This document shows, piece by piece, positions 17,949-27,276 of a stretch of DNA of 64,000 bases (the stretch's first letter is position 1; the number at the start of each line of letters is the position of its first letter). The stretch comes from Oceanobacillus timonensis. GTDB taxonomy: Bacteria; Bacillota; Bacilli; Bacillales; Amphibacillaceae. A model generated the notes under the pieces. That model saw only the letters and a program-made list of their open reading frames with translations, had not been told where the DNA came from and ran no database searches. A program made the translations under genes and the position numbers. The stretch is from contig NZ_LT800497.1 in the NCBI RefSeq assembly GCF_900166635.1, positions 1,816,368 through 1,880,367 of the forward strand, given 5' to 3'.

Positions 17949-18025
17949 TTTTCTAAAAAATAATATAGATTGAAAATTCCTCCCTCTTTATATGTGAAAG
18001 GTAAATTTCACGGAAAAGAGGAAGC

Positions 18026-19261
18026 ATGATGTTGTTATTTAAAAATAAAAAATTTCAATATTTAATTTGGTCAAGAATTTCCTCCAATATTGGTGATAGT
18101 ATTTTTTATATTGTTTCCATGTGGGTGGTTTCAGAAATAAGCGGTTCTCCGGTACTGACTGGAGTGGCAGGATTTTTATTCACATTGCCTTCCATTTTAA
18201 ATGTGTTTATTGGTCCGTTGATTGATCGCAGTAATCCTATTAAATTATATATATTTGCGAGCTTCCTACAAGCATTTTTATTAGGAATGATTTTATTCGC
18301 TTCTAACGTTGGAGATATGAATATATGGATGTTACTTTGTATTATTTTTCTTTTAACTATTTTCTCAGAAGCTGTATATCCTATTGAAAATGTTCTGATA
18401 CCAAAGGTTGTTCAAGAAAATCAATTAGTTAAAGCAAATTCTGTAATGTCTGTTGCCTATCAGGGCTTAGATTTCGTATTTAACGGTTTATCAGGAATAT
18501 TAATTGGATTTTTTGCTATTCCCATACTATATGGAATAAATATTGTCTTTTTTCTTATTCCTATATTTTTAATGATATTGCTTGAAAGGAATCAAACCAT
18601 AAAAAAAGAAGAGAATCAATCTTGGAACAAAAACTATAAAGAAGCATTACTGGAAGGAATAAAGGTAGTTATTCACCCCTTGCTGCGAGCATTTTTAATT
18701 CCGTTAACAATGGTTAATTTTTTATTTGCGATGCTTCTTGTGGCACTGCCGTCTTTTGCAAATCAGTATGGAAATGGTCCTTCAACATACGGATTGACAA
18801 TTGCATTCTTAGGACTAGGGTCGATGCTGGGTGCTTTGTTTATAGACAAATTCAAGACAAAACTGCGATTAGGTATTACCTTGTCTATTGGGTTTATGTT
18901 ATCAGGGGTTACGTGGCTTTTGATGGTGTTCAGCATTCAGGTATCAGAATTTCTTTTTTATATGTTGCTGGTTGTGTCCTATGCATTTATCGGGGCTATT
19001 AATGTATTGTTTACTGTTCTTTTTCAGAAGCTGCCGGAAGAAAAAATGCTGGGACGTGTGAACACAGCTATTGAAAGCATTATCAGTTTTGCCATGCCTG
19101 TTGGCTCATTGATTGGAGGCTTTTTAACAGAGATTGCTTCACCAATTTTTGTTCTATGTTTGTTTGGGATAGGTTTAATTATTTTAGGTGCTTTTTATCT
19201 AATGAATAGAAACATTCAAAGTTTGCCTAGTATTGATAAGGTGGAAAAACTACAAAAGTAA
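18026..19261 (+). CDS. MFS transporter, macrolide/enterobactin-exporter-like
   Basis: A 411-aa membrane protein with about 12 helices. It starts 'FKNKKFQYLIWSRISSNIGD', the hallmark of the MFS_3/MefA-EntS branch (xLWxGxxxSxxGD), and has the loop 'GPLIDRSNPIKLYIF' after helix 2. Family members export macrolides, siderophores or other small molecules, or are uncharacterised. The start follows AGAGGAAG, with ATG at 18026 or 18029. Flanked by terminators, so it is monocistronic. Confidence 0.85.
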   Translation: MMLLFKNKKFQYLIWSRISSNIGDSIFYIVSMWVVSEISGSPVLTGVAGFLFTLPSILNVFIGPLIDRSNPIKLYIFASFLQAFLLGMILFASNVGDMNIWMLLCIIFLLTIFSEAVYPIENVLIPKVVQENQLVKANSVMSVAYQGLDFVFNGLSGILIGFFAIPILYGINIVFFLIPIFLMILLERNQTIKKEENQSWNKNYKEALLEGIKVVIHPLLRAFLIPLTMVNFLFAMLLVALPSFANQYGNGPSTYGLTIAFLGLGSMLGALFIDKFKTKLRLGITLSIGFMLSGVTWLLMVFSIQVSEFLFYMLLVVSYAFIGAINVLFTVLFQKLPEEKMLGRVNTAIESIISFAMPVGSLIGGFLTEIASPIFVLCLFGIGLIILGAFYLMNRNIQSLPSIDKVEKLQK

Positions 19262-19287
19262 ATGGATACTGATCAATATATACATGT

Positions 19288-19324
19288 TGAAAAAGCTGCA
19301 TCTTATATGAACACAGCTTTTTCA
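19288..19324. terminator. Intrinsic terminator between convergent genes
   Basis: TGAAAAAGCTG (19288-19298) pairs with CAGCTTTTTCA (19314-19324). It can serve the MFS gene and the short minus-strand gene at 19333. Confidence 0.8.
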
Positions 19325-19332
19325 TAAAGTGG

Positions 19333-19482
19333 TTATCTTTTTCGCTTGTTTTTCTTATTGTCTAAATTCAAAAATTCACTGTTTTCACTTGCGAACTCTG
19401 TATTATGACCAGTTTTATTATGTTTATTGCGGTTATTTTGTTTTCCTTTATCCTTGTTACGGTTTTTATTTTCTTCAGACAT
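19333..19482 (-). CDS. Small highly basic hydrophilic protein (49 aa)
   Basis: A 49-codon open frame on the minus strand with a strong ribosome binding site (GGAGGTG) five bases before ATG. The product starts 'MSEENKNRNKDKGKQNNRNK', is very rich in Lys, Asn and Arg, and ends in 'DNKKNKRKR'. It has no hydrophobic segment. The composition recalls small spore or nucleic-acid-associated proteins of Bacilli, but I do not recognise the family. Confidence 0.6.
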   Translation of the reverse strand: MSEENKNRNKDKGKQNNRNKHNKTGHNTEFASENSEFLNLDNKKNKRKR

Positions 19483-19918
19483 GATAACACCTCCATTAAA
19501 TATGCATGATGATTTATATAGTTAGTTTAACCATCCATTAATAAATTATAAGCTATGGACTGCTCTTCATTTTATTGATTTCATATTTATCAGGCAATTA
19601 TAGGACCTGGAATTTAGGTAGAGTTTTATAACATAATCAAATTCAAAAATTCAATAGAAAAAATATGTAATCTATGTCATAATAGAATAGTATATCGAAC
19701 AAATGTTTTGTTTGGGGTAATTTGATAAAGATAAACCTGCTGATATCAAGCGAAGTAGAAAGTACAGGATACGAAAGCGGATTACAATGAAATTTCTTAT
19801 GTTTATGACGTAGTTGCAGTAATATTTGGATGTTTTATCAAGGGAAAAGGTCAAGGTTATAATTAAAAGCATTTATTCATTAAACGGTTAATAATAAAAT
19901 GTATATGGAGGCTGTTGA
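19483..19918. other. AT-rich intergenic stretch
   Basis: About 430 bases between the divergent 49-aa gene and the 293-aa gene. No open frame with a ribosome binding site is seen. It should contain both promoters, but none stands out. Confidence 0.4.
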
Positions 19919-20800
19919 ATGATGGAAATGGATTCAACCTTGCTTATCAAAAAAATTGAAACAGATTTACATGAAGTAGCTGACCAGATAGAAACCGAAA
20001 TCATGCAATTATTTTCTCCGCTTCTCTCCTATGATTTCATGAGAGGCCAAAAATATTATGTCTCACACGAATTTGATCCACCGTGGGACTATTCTGGAAC
20101 TCTGTTCAGATGTCAGACAGATGAAAATTTTAACCTAGACGACTATGAGAAGGTGGCAGATTTTTTAGAGGAGTACACTGGGAACAGAATAGCAACGTAT
20201 CAATCACATTGCGGACTATTTCATGAAACTTATCGAGAAAAGTATTCAGACTGGTTTGAAGAACAATATCGTAATGCTCATTATGGTTATTTTAATAAAT
20301 TGGAGAACGAGAAACTGGAGCTATTAGCAATGGAAATATATAATGATGGTTACTTGGAAAAGAACGATATAGATGATTTAATCAATGAGTTGATAAATGA
20401 TATGGAAGAATTCGAGGATATGTCAATCCTTCATGCTGAGTATTTATGTACAAAAATAAGTGAAATGGACTTGCTTTTAGTATACAAACTTGGGGAACCA
20501 GAAGCAAAAAATTGGCTGCTGCAGGAACAAATGGAAATAGAAAATACAGCAAGACAAATGAAGGAAGAGAAAGAAGCATTTGATAAACGCTGGCTTCTTT
20601 TGGAAAAAAAGTACAGATTAACCTTTCAAAAACCTTTTCCAAAAAGAATAGAAAAGCCTGACTTTCAATCCTTCAAACATTTTTTGGACAAGCATCATGT
20701 ATCAAAAGAAGAGAGGATATTAATTGCAAAATATGCTCCTATTTCTTTTTCAAATGCAGTATCTCATAAATTGAAACATGGAGACCCTGTTACGGAGTGA
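19919..20800 (+). CDS. Hypothetical cytosolic protein (293 aa)
   Basis: Soluble, charged, mostly helical protein without signal or membrane segment. The N-terminal third has aromatic-rich stretches ('QKYYVSHEFDPPWDYSGTLF'). A probable coiled coil lies near 205-240 (Glu/Lys/Met-rich), and the C-terminus is basic. I do not recognise a family. The start follows GGAGG at 19906-19910. It stands 69 bases before topB and could be read together with it. No zinc or nucleotide motif is visible. Confidence 0.6.
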   Translation: MMEMDSTLLIKKIETDLHEVADQIETEIMQLFSPLLSYDFMRGQKYYVSHEFDPPWDYSGTLFRCQTDENFNLDDYEKVADFLEEYTGNRIATYQSHCGLFHETYREKYSDWFEEQYRNAHYGYFNKLENEKLELLAMEIYNDGYLEKNDIDDLINELINDMEEFEDMSILHAEYLCTKISEMDLLLVYKLGEPEAKNWLLQEQMEIENTARQMKEEKEAFDKRWLLLEKKYRLTFQKPFPKRIEKPDFQSFKHFLDKHHVSKEERILIAKYAPISFSNAVSHKLKHGDPVTE

Positions 20801-20869
20801 ACGTTTGTTTCTTTAGCAATCTTAACATGTTACTCTTGAACAAAACATTACAACAAATAGGTGAATTTA

Positions 20870-23044
20870 ATGAAATTAATTTTAGCAGAAAAACCATCTG
20901 TCGCAAAAAATATTGCAGACGCATTAAACATAAAAACCAAGAAAGATGGCTACTTTGAAGGGGATAACTATATCATTACCTGGGCGTTTGGCCATCTTGT
21001 CGAGTTATATGATGCAAAGGACTATGACGTGAAAATGCGCAGTTGGAAGATGGATAATTTTCCGTTTATTCCTTCTGAATTTAAATATAAAGTGAAAAGT
21101 AATCCCAGAAATCGGGCGCAGACAGACGGAGGGGCTGCCAAACAGTTAAAGATCATTCATTCTCTTATGAAGCGAAGTGACGTGGAAATCATTATTTCAG
21201 CGTGTGATTATGACCGGGAAGGACAGCTGATTGCAGATAGTATTATCTACCGGGGCGGGAAGAAACCAAAAGCCAAAGTATATCGGCTGCTGTTGAACGA
21301 ATGGACACAAAAAGAAGTATTGCAAGGCTTGGAAAACCTCAAACCGAATGATACGATGCAGCCATTACGGGATGCTGGAGTCAGCAGACAATGGGCCGAT
21401 TGGGTTATTGGTATTAATTTGACATCGGTAGCAACATTAAAATATCAGCAAGGGAAAAGCAAGGCCTTGAATATTGGGAGAGTTCTTCTTCCGACATTAA
21501 AAATTATTTATGATCGTGATCAAGAGATTAAAAACTTCAAGCCGGAAGATTATTTTAAGCTGACAGCAACATTTCAGACTGCAGAAAATCAGGAATATGA
21601 AGGTACTTACACGGAAAATAAAGAAGATAAATTTAAGAAAAAAGAATTGTTGGAGCCAATAAACGAAGTCATACAAAACAAACAAGCAGTCATTACAGAT
21701 AAACAAGTGGAGAAGAAAAAGGAATTTCCCCCGTTTTTATTTAACTTATCGAATCTGCAAGGGTTTATAACGAATAAATACAAGGGATGGACTTCGGATA
21801 AAGTACTAAAGGTAGCGCAGTCCCTTTATGAGAAGAAGCTGATTACGTATCCACGTACGCCTAGTACGGCATTAGAGGAGAGTTTGGTTGGGAAAACGGC
21901 TCATGTGCTAAAAGTACATTCAGAAGACCTTCCTTATAAAGATGAAATAAAATTTATGAAAACCAAGCGTGTTTTTAACAATGCGAAAGTAGAAAGTCAC
22001 AGTGCTATCATACCAACTTATATGAAGCCGAAACGACTGTCAGCAGATGAAGGAATTGTTTACACAGCCATTAAAAACCGCTTTATTATGCAATTTATGC
22101 CGATTGCTGAATATGAAGAAACAAAATTAACTACTACAATTGCAGAGGTGGATTTACCTGGCGTTTTCCAATCAAAAGGAAAAGTCCAACTCGTTGAAGG
22201 CTGGAAAAAAGTAGAGAAAATCCAGTCAAAAGATACGTTGTTGCCGGATGTGAGCAAAGAAGAGCGCGTCCATGTTGCAGGTGCTGAAGTTACTTCCCAT
22301 GTAACCAAACCTCCAAAGCATCATACGGAAAGAACGTTGCTTCGTGTCATGGAGACATGCGGGAAAAATTATAAGGAAGATGAAAATGAAGAGGAACCGG
22401 ACAGTATCTTAGCCGGATTCAGTATTGGTACAGCTGCAACAAGAGCAGAAACGATTAAAAAATTAAAAGATGTAGGTTACATTACATCAGAAAGTAAACA
22501 TTTGCATTGTACAGAGCTTGGCAATCGTCTGGTAGAAACTTTTCCTGTGAAAAATTTATTTGATTTGGAGTTCACAGGCAGGCTTGAAAAAGGATTATCT
22601 GATATTCAAAAAGGGCAAGGGAGTAAGCAGGAATTTCTCCGTCTTATTTTTCACTTCACAACCGATTCCGTGGAAACAATCAAGCACGGAGAGGACGTTA
22701 CAATTAATAAGGTAACGAGTACGCGGGCAACCAATGAAGTGTTAGGAACATGTCCGGCATGCGGCGGTAAGGTAACAGATGGCTATAAAGCCTTTGGCTG
22801 CAGCAATTGGAAGAAGGGCTGTAGATTTGCAATTTGGAAAAATGATAAATATTTGGCCTCGATGCGGAAGAAACCGACAAAAACAATGGTGAAGAAGTTA
22901 TTGAAGGATAAAAAAGTCTTTGTGAAAGGTCTGACAAGTAAAAAAGGGAAGAAATTCAACGCCTATTTAAGTTATGAAAAAAATAAAGATAATGATTACT
23001 ATAGCTGGGAAATGGCGTTCTCACAGGGAGCTTCTCAAAAATAG
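20870..23044 (+). CDS. topB: DNA topoisomerase III
   Basis: A type IA topoisomerase of 724 aa that relaxes negative supercoils and decatenates DNA through a transient 5'-phosphotyrosine break. The N-terminal TOPRIM domain has 'LAEKPSVAKNIADAL' and 'ACDYDREGQLIAD' (DxD-type metal site). The catalytic tyrosine is Tyr327 in 'ITYPRTPST'. The C-terminus has a four-Cys zinc finger, CPAC...C...C, near residues 625-645. Length matches Bacillus TopB. An in-frame GTG exists at 20861, but it overlaps the AGGTG binding site, so ATG at 20870 was chosen. Confidence 0.96.
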   Translation: MKLILAEKPSVAKNIADALNIKTKKDGYFEGDNYIITWAFGHLVELYDAKDYDVKMRSWKMDNFPFIPSEFKYKVKSNPRNRAQTDGGAAKQLKIIHSLMKRSDVEIIISACDYDREGQLIADSIIYRGGKKPKAKVYRLLLNEWTQKEVLQGLENLKPNDTMQPLRDAGVSRQWADWVIGINLTSVATLKYQQGKSKALNIGRVLLPTLKIIYDRDQEIKNFKPEDYFKLTATFQTAENQEYEGTYTENKEDKFKKKELLEPINEVIQNKQAVITDKQVEKKKEFPPFLFNLSNLQGFITNKYKGWTSDKVLKVAQSLYEKKLITYPRTPSTALEESLVGKTAHVLKVHSEDLPYKDEIKFMKTKRVFNNAKVESHSAIIPTYMKPKRLSADEGIVYTAIKNRFIMQFMPIAEYEETKLTTTIAEVDLPGVFQSKGKVQLVEGWKKVEKIQSKDTLLPDVSKEERVHVAGAEVTSHVTKPPKHHTERTLLRVMETCGKNYKEDENEEEPDSILAGFSIGTAATRAETIKKLKDVGYITSESKHLHCTELGNRLVETFPVKNLFDLEFTGRLEKGLSDIQKGQGSKQEFLRLIFHFTTDSVETIKHGEDVTINKVTSTRATNEVLGTCPACGGKVTDGYKAFGCSNWKKGCRFAIWKNDKYLASMRKKPTKTMVKKLLKDKKVFVKGLTSKKGKKFNAYLSYEKNKDNDYYSWEMAFSQGASQK

Positions 23045-23149
23045 AGGGAATGAAACGGGTGCTATTTTGAAGTTTTCAAGCTTTTCAAGAGAAAGTAGTG
23101 TATAATGAAAAGTAGAGGTAGCATTATTTAATAAACGGAGATTTGAAGA

Positions 23150-23629
23150 ATGATATTTACCATGCTAAATTTTCCTCTAGACGGGATGACAAACATGAAA
23201 AAAGTTATCGTAAGTACAAAGGAAAATCTGGATTATGGTACTTTAATATGGATTTATGCAAACAATCGTAAAGTATATCGGAGTAGTAAAAGCATTACTA
23301 CGGATATGCCATTCCATCATTATGATTCACATTATATGGGAATGATGGAAGAACTGTACCGAAATCAGGAAAAACATCCGCTTCTGTTTAAGCAGATGAT
23401 TGAAGAATCGAGCCGGGTTTTTGGCATTTGCCTGAATAAACGTCGTAATGCAGATGGTTCAAGGGATATGCAAGTTCTCTTTTTTCCGGATTGGGATAGT
23501 GTGCAGGACTTTGCGGAAGATACCTATCCAAAGCTCGTGAAAGCAGAAGTAAAGCGTAGAAAAGAAGCGAAACAAAAATGGCTGGAGAGAGGAAAGTTAT
23601 TCTCCGAAAAGAAAAGAATGTCGCAGTAA
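23150..23629 (+). CDS. Hypothetical protein (159 aa)
   Basis: Small soluble basic protein of unknown family. It has a beta-rich first half ('LIWIYANNRKVYRSS'), several His/Met residues ('MPFHHYDSHYMGMMEEL') and a strongly basic helical C-terminus ('KRRKEAKQKWLERGKLF'). The start at 23150 has GGAG ten bases upstream; ATG codons at 23186 and 23195 are alternatives. It lies 105 bases after topB and ends at a strong terminator. Function not deducible. Confidence 0.6.
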   Translation: MIFTMLNFPLDGMTNMKKVIVSTKENLDYGTLIWIYANNRKVYRSSKSITTDMPFHHYDSHYMGMMEELYRNQEKHPLLFKQMIEESSRVFGICLNKRRNADGSRDMQVLFFPDWDSVQDFAEDTYPKLVKAEVKRRKEAKQKWLERGKLFSEKKRMSQ

Positions 23630-23650
23630 CTTGTCATGTCATTAGCTAAG

Positions 23651-23692
23651 CTGTTCCATAAGGTGAATTTCCTTTATGGAACAGTTTTTTTT
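23651..23692 (+). terminator. Intrinsic terminator
   Basis: CTGTTCCATAAGG (23651-23663) pairs with CCTTTATGGAACAG (23671-23684, one bulge), followed by eight T. Confidence 0.9.
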
Positions 23693-23929
23693 GTGAGGGA
23701 GCGTAAAGCATTTCGTGTTTTGAGACGGCGTAAAATAGCGAATACTAAAAGAAGAAAATAGGATTCGATTTTTCTGCGTCTCAAGGGTTTATTGGATTGC
23801 AAAAACAAATAAGAACGACGGTTATTTGTTTGGACAGGAAATACAATGATTTCATCGGTGATATGCTTAAAAACAATTATAGTTATGAAAAGGATCTTCC
23901 GGGGAAAGGAAAGATGGGAGATATAAAGC

Positions 23930-23972
23930 AGCCTGGACTTGAAAGATATCATTTATCTTCCGAGTCCAGGCT
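23930..23972. terminator. Perfect hairpin downstream of the amidohydrolase gene
   Basis: AGCCTGGACT (23930-23939) pairs perfectly with AGTCCAGGCT (23963-23972), with an inner GAAAGATA/TATCTTC pairing. It sits 13 bases past the minus-strand stop. The U tract on that strand is poor, so it may act as an mRNA end stabiliser. Confidence 0.5.
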
Positions 23973-23984
23973 ATTATGGAACGA

Positions 23985-25166
23985 TTATTCCACTTTTCTT
24001 CCTTTTTTATAAACCACTTTCTCACCTTGAATGGCTGTAATATTCTCCAATGGGTTTTCTTCTATCACAATAAAATCAGCAAGTTTTCCTGATTCAATGG
24101 AGCCGGCGAAGTCGTTGATTTTAAGCAATTCTGCCGCACGAACAGAAGCGGACTGCAATGCTTGCAGAGGTGTTAAGCCCGCATTGACCATCAGTTCAAG
24201 CTCCTGGGCAGAGCCATTTTCAAAATCGTTATAAGCTGTTCCTGCATCCGTTCCCATCGCAATGGGAATTCCAGCTTTGGCAGCTTTGCCGATGCTTTCA
24301 ATATGCGCTTCCTGAACCGAAAGTGATTTTTTCACCATGAAATCAGGCAGATTTTCCAAGTGCTGACTAATGGCCCAAGGTGCCATTAATGTTGGGACAA
24401 GATATGTGTTGTTATCGAGCATCATTTGCATGGCTTCATCATCTAAATAGATACCATGTTCAATCGAATCGACGCCTGCTCGGATAGCGTTTTTGATTCC
24501 TTCTGTCCCTTGAGCATGTGCGCAGGCCGTATAGCCTTTATGATGTGCTTCATCCACTGCAGCGCGCATTTCTTCCGAGCTAAGCTGCACATCATCAGGC
24601 GTTTCTCCATCCATACTTACCCCGCCGGTAGCCATGACTTTGATATTTCGTGCACCGTTTTTGATATTGGTACGGGCATGTTTACGAATTTCATCTACGC
24701 CGTCCGATTCCCAGCCTAGTTCTACACCATGTCCACCAGTCATCACAAGGGCTGGACCGGACCCGATAATGCCGGGTGCAGTTATTTTGTTTTCCTTTTC
24801 CAATTTAGACAGTTGTAAATCGATGTTGTCAGAAGAACCAACATCTCGTAAATACGTAACACCATGTTTTAAGAGTTTATTTAAATTGTCTGCTGCAATA
24901 TACGTGTTTACGACTGCTCCAGTTTCAGCAGTACTGACAGACGAAAGGCCTCCAATTTTAAAGAAGGGGTCTAACATTATATGTGTATGTGCATTGATTA
25001 GACCCGGCATCACGTATTTTCCTTTTAAGTCGATAGTTTGCTCTGCATTTATTGTTTCTTGTTGGACAAATTGGCCTGATTTTGTATCTACCATAAAGTC
25101 CATTGCTTCAAACGCTGTATTGTTTCCGGTAAATACCTTGGCATTTGTAAATAAAATGGTTGTCAT
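23985..25166 (-). CDS. Amidohydrolase (prolidase/imidazolonepropionase-like)
   Basis: A 393-aa metal-dependent hydrolase of the amidohydrolase superfamily. An N-terminal beta part is followed by the metal motif HxH in 'GLINAHTHIML' (about 57-67). Further ligands are the Lys of 'NIKVMATGGV', the His residues in 'ACAHAQGTEG' and 'SIEHGIYLD', and the Asp in 'AMGTDAGT'. The closest known type is the group that hydrolyses Xaa-Pro or other N-acylated amino acids; the exact substrate is unknown. The start follows GAGGAGAG. No transporter or regulator is adjacent. Confidence 0.88.
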   Translation of the reverse strand: MTTILFTNAKVFTGNNTAFEAMDFMVDTKSGQFVQQETINAEQTIDLKGKYVMPGLINAHTHIMLDPFFKIGGLSSVSTAETGAVVNTYIAADNLNKLLKHGVTYLRDVGSSDNIDLQLSKLEKENKITAPGIIGSGPALVMTGGHGVELGWESDGVDEIRKHARTNIKNGARNIKVMATGGVSMDGETPDDVQLSSEEMRAAVDEAHHKGYTACAHAQGTEGIKNAIRAGVDSIEHGIYLDDEAMQMMLDNNTYLVPTLMAPWAISQHLENLPDFMVKKSLSVQEAHIESIGKAAKAGIPIAMGTDAGTAYNDFENGSAQELELMVNAGLTPLQALQSASVRAAELLKINDFAGSIESGKLADFIVIEENPLENITAIQGEKVVYKKGRKVE

Positions 25167-25327
25167 TCTCGTCTCTCCTCATGATTGTTTTTTCTCAGGG
25201 TGTATGCAATATTTTTTACAATACAAAGTAATATAACATAAAAGAAGCGAGAATGGTGTAATAGTGTTTTTATTTATTCATCAAAAAATGGTAGCTATAA
25301 GGAAAAGTGTTATTTTTAAGTGGAGGA

Positions 25328-25475
25328 CAGGGCAGCCAATAACGGCCCGTTTCGTTCCGTCCTGCAGGATATAGGTCATAAAGGCGCCTGAGACACGACG
25401 TCGCGGATTTAGTCTTTGTTCCTTATTCAGTGGAGGATGAAAAAAACCTCGCTGATTGAAGTTTCACTTTATAAG
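25328..25475. repeat. Dispersed repeat element, copy A
   Basis: Starts with GGGCAGCCAATAACGGCCCG (25330-25349), where GGGC can pair with GCCC. It includes a GC-richer middle and ends with 'CGCTGATTGAAGTTTCACTT' (25450-25469). Both ends recur at 55391-55476. It lies between divergent genes, 120 bases before the next plus-strand gene. Nature unknown: IS/MITE remnant or structured RNA. Confidence 0.6.
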
Positions 25476-25595
25476 AATTACCTTACATTGAATGATTCAA
25501 ATAGAATTTGTTGAGTTTGTTGAGTTTTGTTGTTTTTATTGATTATTGATGATACGTTTTTAATATAAGTAATGTATCAAGAATGAGGTGTTTTC

Positions 25596-26279
25596 ATGAA
25601 CGCTAGAAGAGACGAAGAGCAAGAGCTTCTATGGGATACAGTTGAAGATTTAATTCGATATGATAAATTAAAAGCTCAAGCAGTATTAAAAGCGGCTATT
25701 GAAAGGTTATTTATGCAACTTAATATGAATACATCATTTGTTTCTGAATTACAGCTATCAATACAAAATGGAGAATCTATACAAGAGGTTAGACGTTTAG
25801 ACAGTGAGATCAGAAAAATAACGGTCGAATATATCTCTGAATCATCCTATGAAATGATTTTAAATTATATTGAAAAAATTAGTGAAATGACGGAAAATCC
25901 ACAAGTTATTTATAAAAAAATGCTGGCCTCCATATGGATAAATGAAGCAAATCAACCTCATTATATAATGGAAAGAAAACCAGTATATCTTCATGAACGA
26001 GAAGAAGACGGTGAAGATATTATTGCTGGAGAAAATGTGAAAAAGTTTTATACTACCAGTGAAGCAGCAAATAAATTAGGATTAAGTGATCAAACCATAC
26101 GCAGAATGTGTGAAAAGGGTACATTCAAAAAGGTTTATCGATCTGAAGGCGGACATTGGCGAATTCATGAAGATAATTTTGTTACAACGAAAGAGCAAGA
26201 CGATAAAGCAAATAGTATTTTAGAACATCTTGATAAGAAAAATCAGAGAGCGGAGGATGTCGATGAATTCAATCTTTAA
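25596..26279 (+). CDS. Excisionase-type HTH protein, antitoxin-like partner of a PIN gene
   Basis: A 227-aa soluble protein. The N-terminal ~130 residues are helical and unidentified. The C-terminal part has a MerR/excisionase-type helix-turn-helix, 'YTTSEAANKLGLSDQTIRRM', followed by the wing 'RSEGGHWRIHEDNF' (about 150-200). The next gene, overlapping by 17 bases, encodes a PIN domain. Excisionase-like HTH plus PIN pairs are known as type II toxin-antitoxin-like modules, so an autoregulatory antitoxin role is likely (inference). The start follows GAGGTG. Confidence 0.75.
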   Translation: MNARRDEEQELLWDTVEDLIRYDKLKAQAVLKAAIERLFMQLNMNTSFVSELQLSIQNGESIQEVRRLDSEIRKITVEYISESSYEMILNYIEKISEMTENPQVIYKKMLASIWINEANQPHYIMERKPVYLHEREEDGEDIIAGENVKKFYTTSEAANKLGLSDQTIRRMCEKGTFKKVYRSEGGHWRIHEDNFVTTKEQDDKANSILEHLDKKNQRAEDVDEFNL

Positions 26280-26864
26280 TCGAGACAACCCTCCCCAAGT
26301 TTTTTTAGATATAACAGTTATTTGTGGTGCGATTCGAAAAGCAGGAATAAATAGAAAAATTTTGAAAGCAGCCCGAATGGCGGATTTATATCATCCTGTA
26401 CTTTCCAAAGTTTGTTTGAATTTATAAGAAATGCACTTAATGGTATTGAAAAAGGGAGCAAAGCAATGAAATATGAGATATGGGAAATAGAAAGATTCAT
26501 ATGTGATTTTATATATCCAATACTTGATATTTATGAAAAATTGCCAGTTAACAGTATAGTGGGGAGGTACAGTATTGAAACGAGACTTAGAGAAAATCAA
26601 CCAATTGGTAAAGTTTTAATGGAATTAACAAGTTTAAATCATGAAGAAGCTAAAAAACTGGCAATACATCAAACGGGGAAAATGAAAATTCCTTTGAATT
26701 ATTATAATCAGGAAGACTTTCATGTATGGGCTGCAGCTATTCAACAAAATTGTCAATATATCATAACAACAAATACACGAAGATTTCCCTCCCAAATCGG
26801 AAAAATAAAATGTCTTCATCCAGCAGTCTTTTATCAACATATAGAAGAGTATTTAAGCCAGTAA
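26263..26864 (+). pseudogene. PIN-domain toxin gene, frameshifted
   Basis: The first frame starts at the ATG at 26263 (CGGAGG seven bases before it). It reads the PIN N-terminus with the first acidic residue in 'QVFLDITVICGAIRKAG', then stops at 26425-26427. The second frame continues seamlessly from about 26412 and contains the PIN C-terminus: 'EDFHVWAAAIQQNCQYIITT', then 'NTRRFP' and 'LHPAVFYQHI'. Moving between frames needs a one-base insertion or two-base deletion near 26405-26420. Also, the usual Asn after the first Asp (DTN/DSN) is replaced (DITV). The nuclease toxin is therefore probably inactive unless a -1 frameshift restores it. Confidence 0.75.
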
Positions 26865-27276
26865 TCTTCTATTAAATTATCTATTTGCTAAAATGATATA
26901 TTTTTCTAAAGTATAAACAAGTCACCTCTCCATAGATTCATTATAAGGATAAGCTATCAAAGATGACTAGACAATAAATTCTCTTTTCTTTCCTTACTTT
27001 CCAAATAATTGCTGTTCTCTTTTTCTTTCTATTCACTATAAAACTACCTTTAAAATAAAATATCTCATTCTATCATCCGGGGCTATGTGTTGAATAGTTT
27101 TCTTTCATTATGTCGTTACAAATTTTAGTGGCCTATTTTGATTATCAAGCGCTCCATACTTTAAAAAGGAAATAAACCCACGGTCTCTTGCTCCAAAATC
27201 ATATTTCCTATAAACTGATAATGTAATAATTTATAAGCCATGAAAGTGTATTGTTTCATCTAAAAGGGAGGTATAA
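26865..27276. other. AT-rich intergenic region
   Basis: Over 400 bases without a gene between the PIN pseudogene and the sensor kinase. There is no open frame with a ribosome binding site, no strong hairpin and no recognisable operator. The kinase promoter must lie in it. Confidence 0.4.

Noticed and set aside
19790..19815. Sequence resembling a cre box (GAAAGCGGATTACA)
   Set aside because: It has one extra base between the half-sites compared with the consensus.
23797..24012. Open frame of 71 codons downstream of the topB region
   Set aside because: It has no ribosome binding site and runs through the hairpin and the end of the amidohydrolase gene.
24634..25236. 200-codon frame opposite the amidohydrolase gene
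   Set aside because: It is an antisense shadow of a clearly homologous gene, with composition typical of reverse frames.
26405..26420. Programmed -1 frameshift site in the PIN gene
   Set aside because: No canonical X XXY YYZ heptamer stands in the right phase, so a simple frameshift mutation is the better explanation; kept only as an alternative in the findings.
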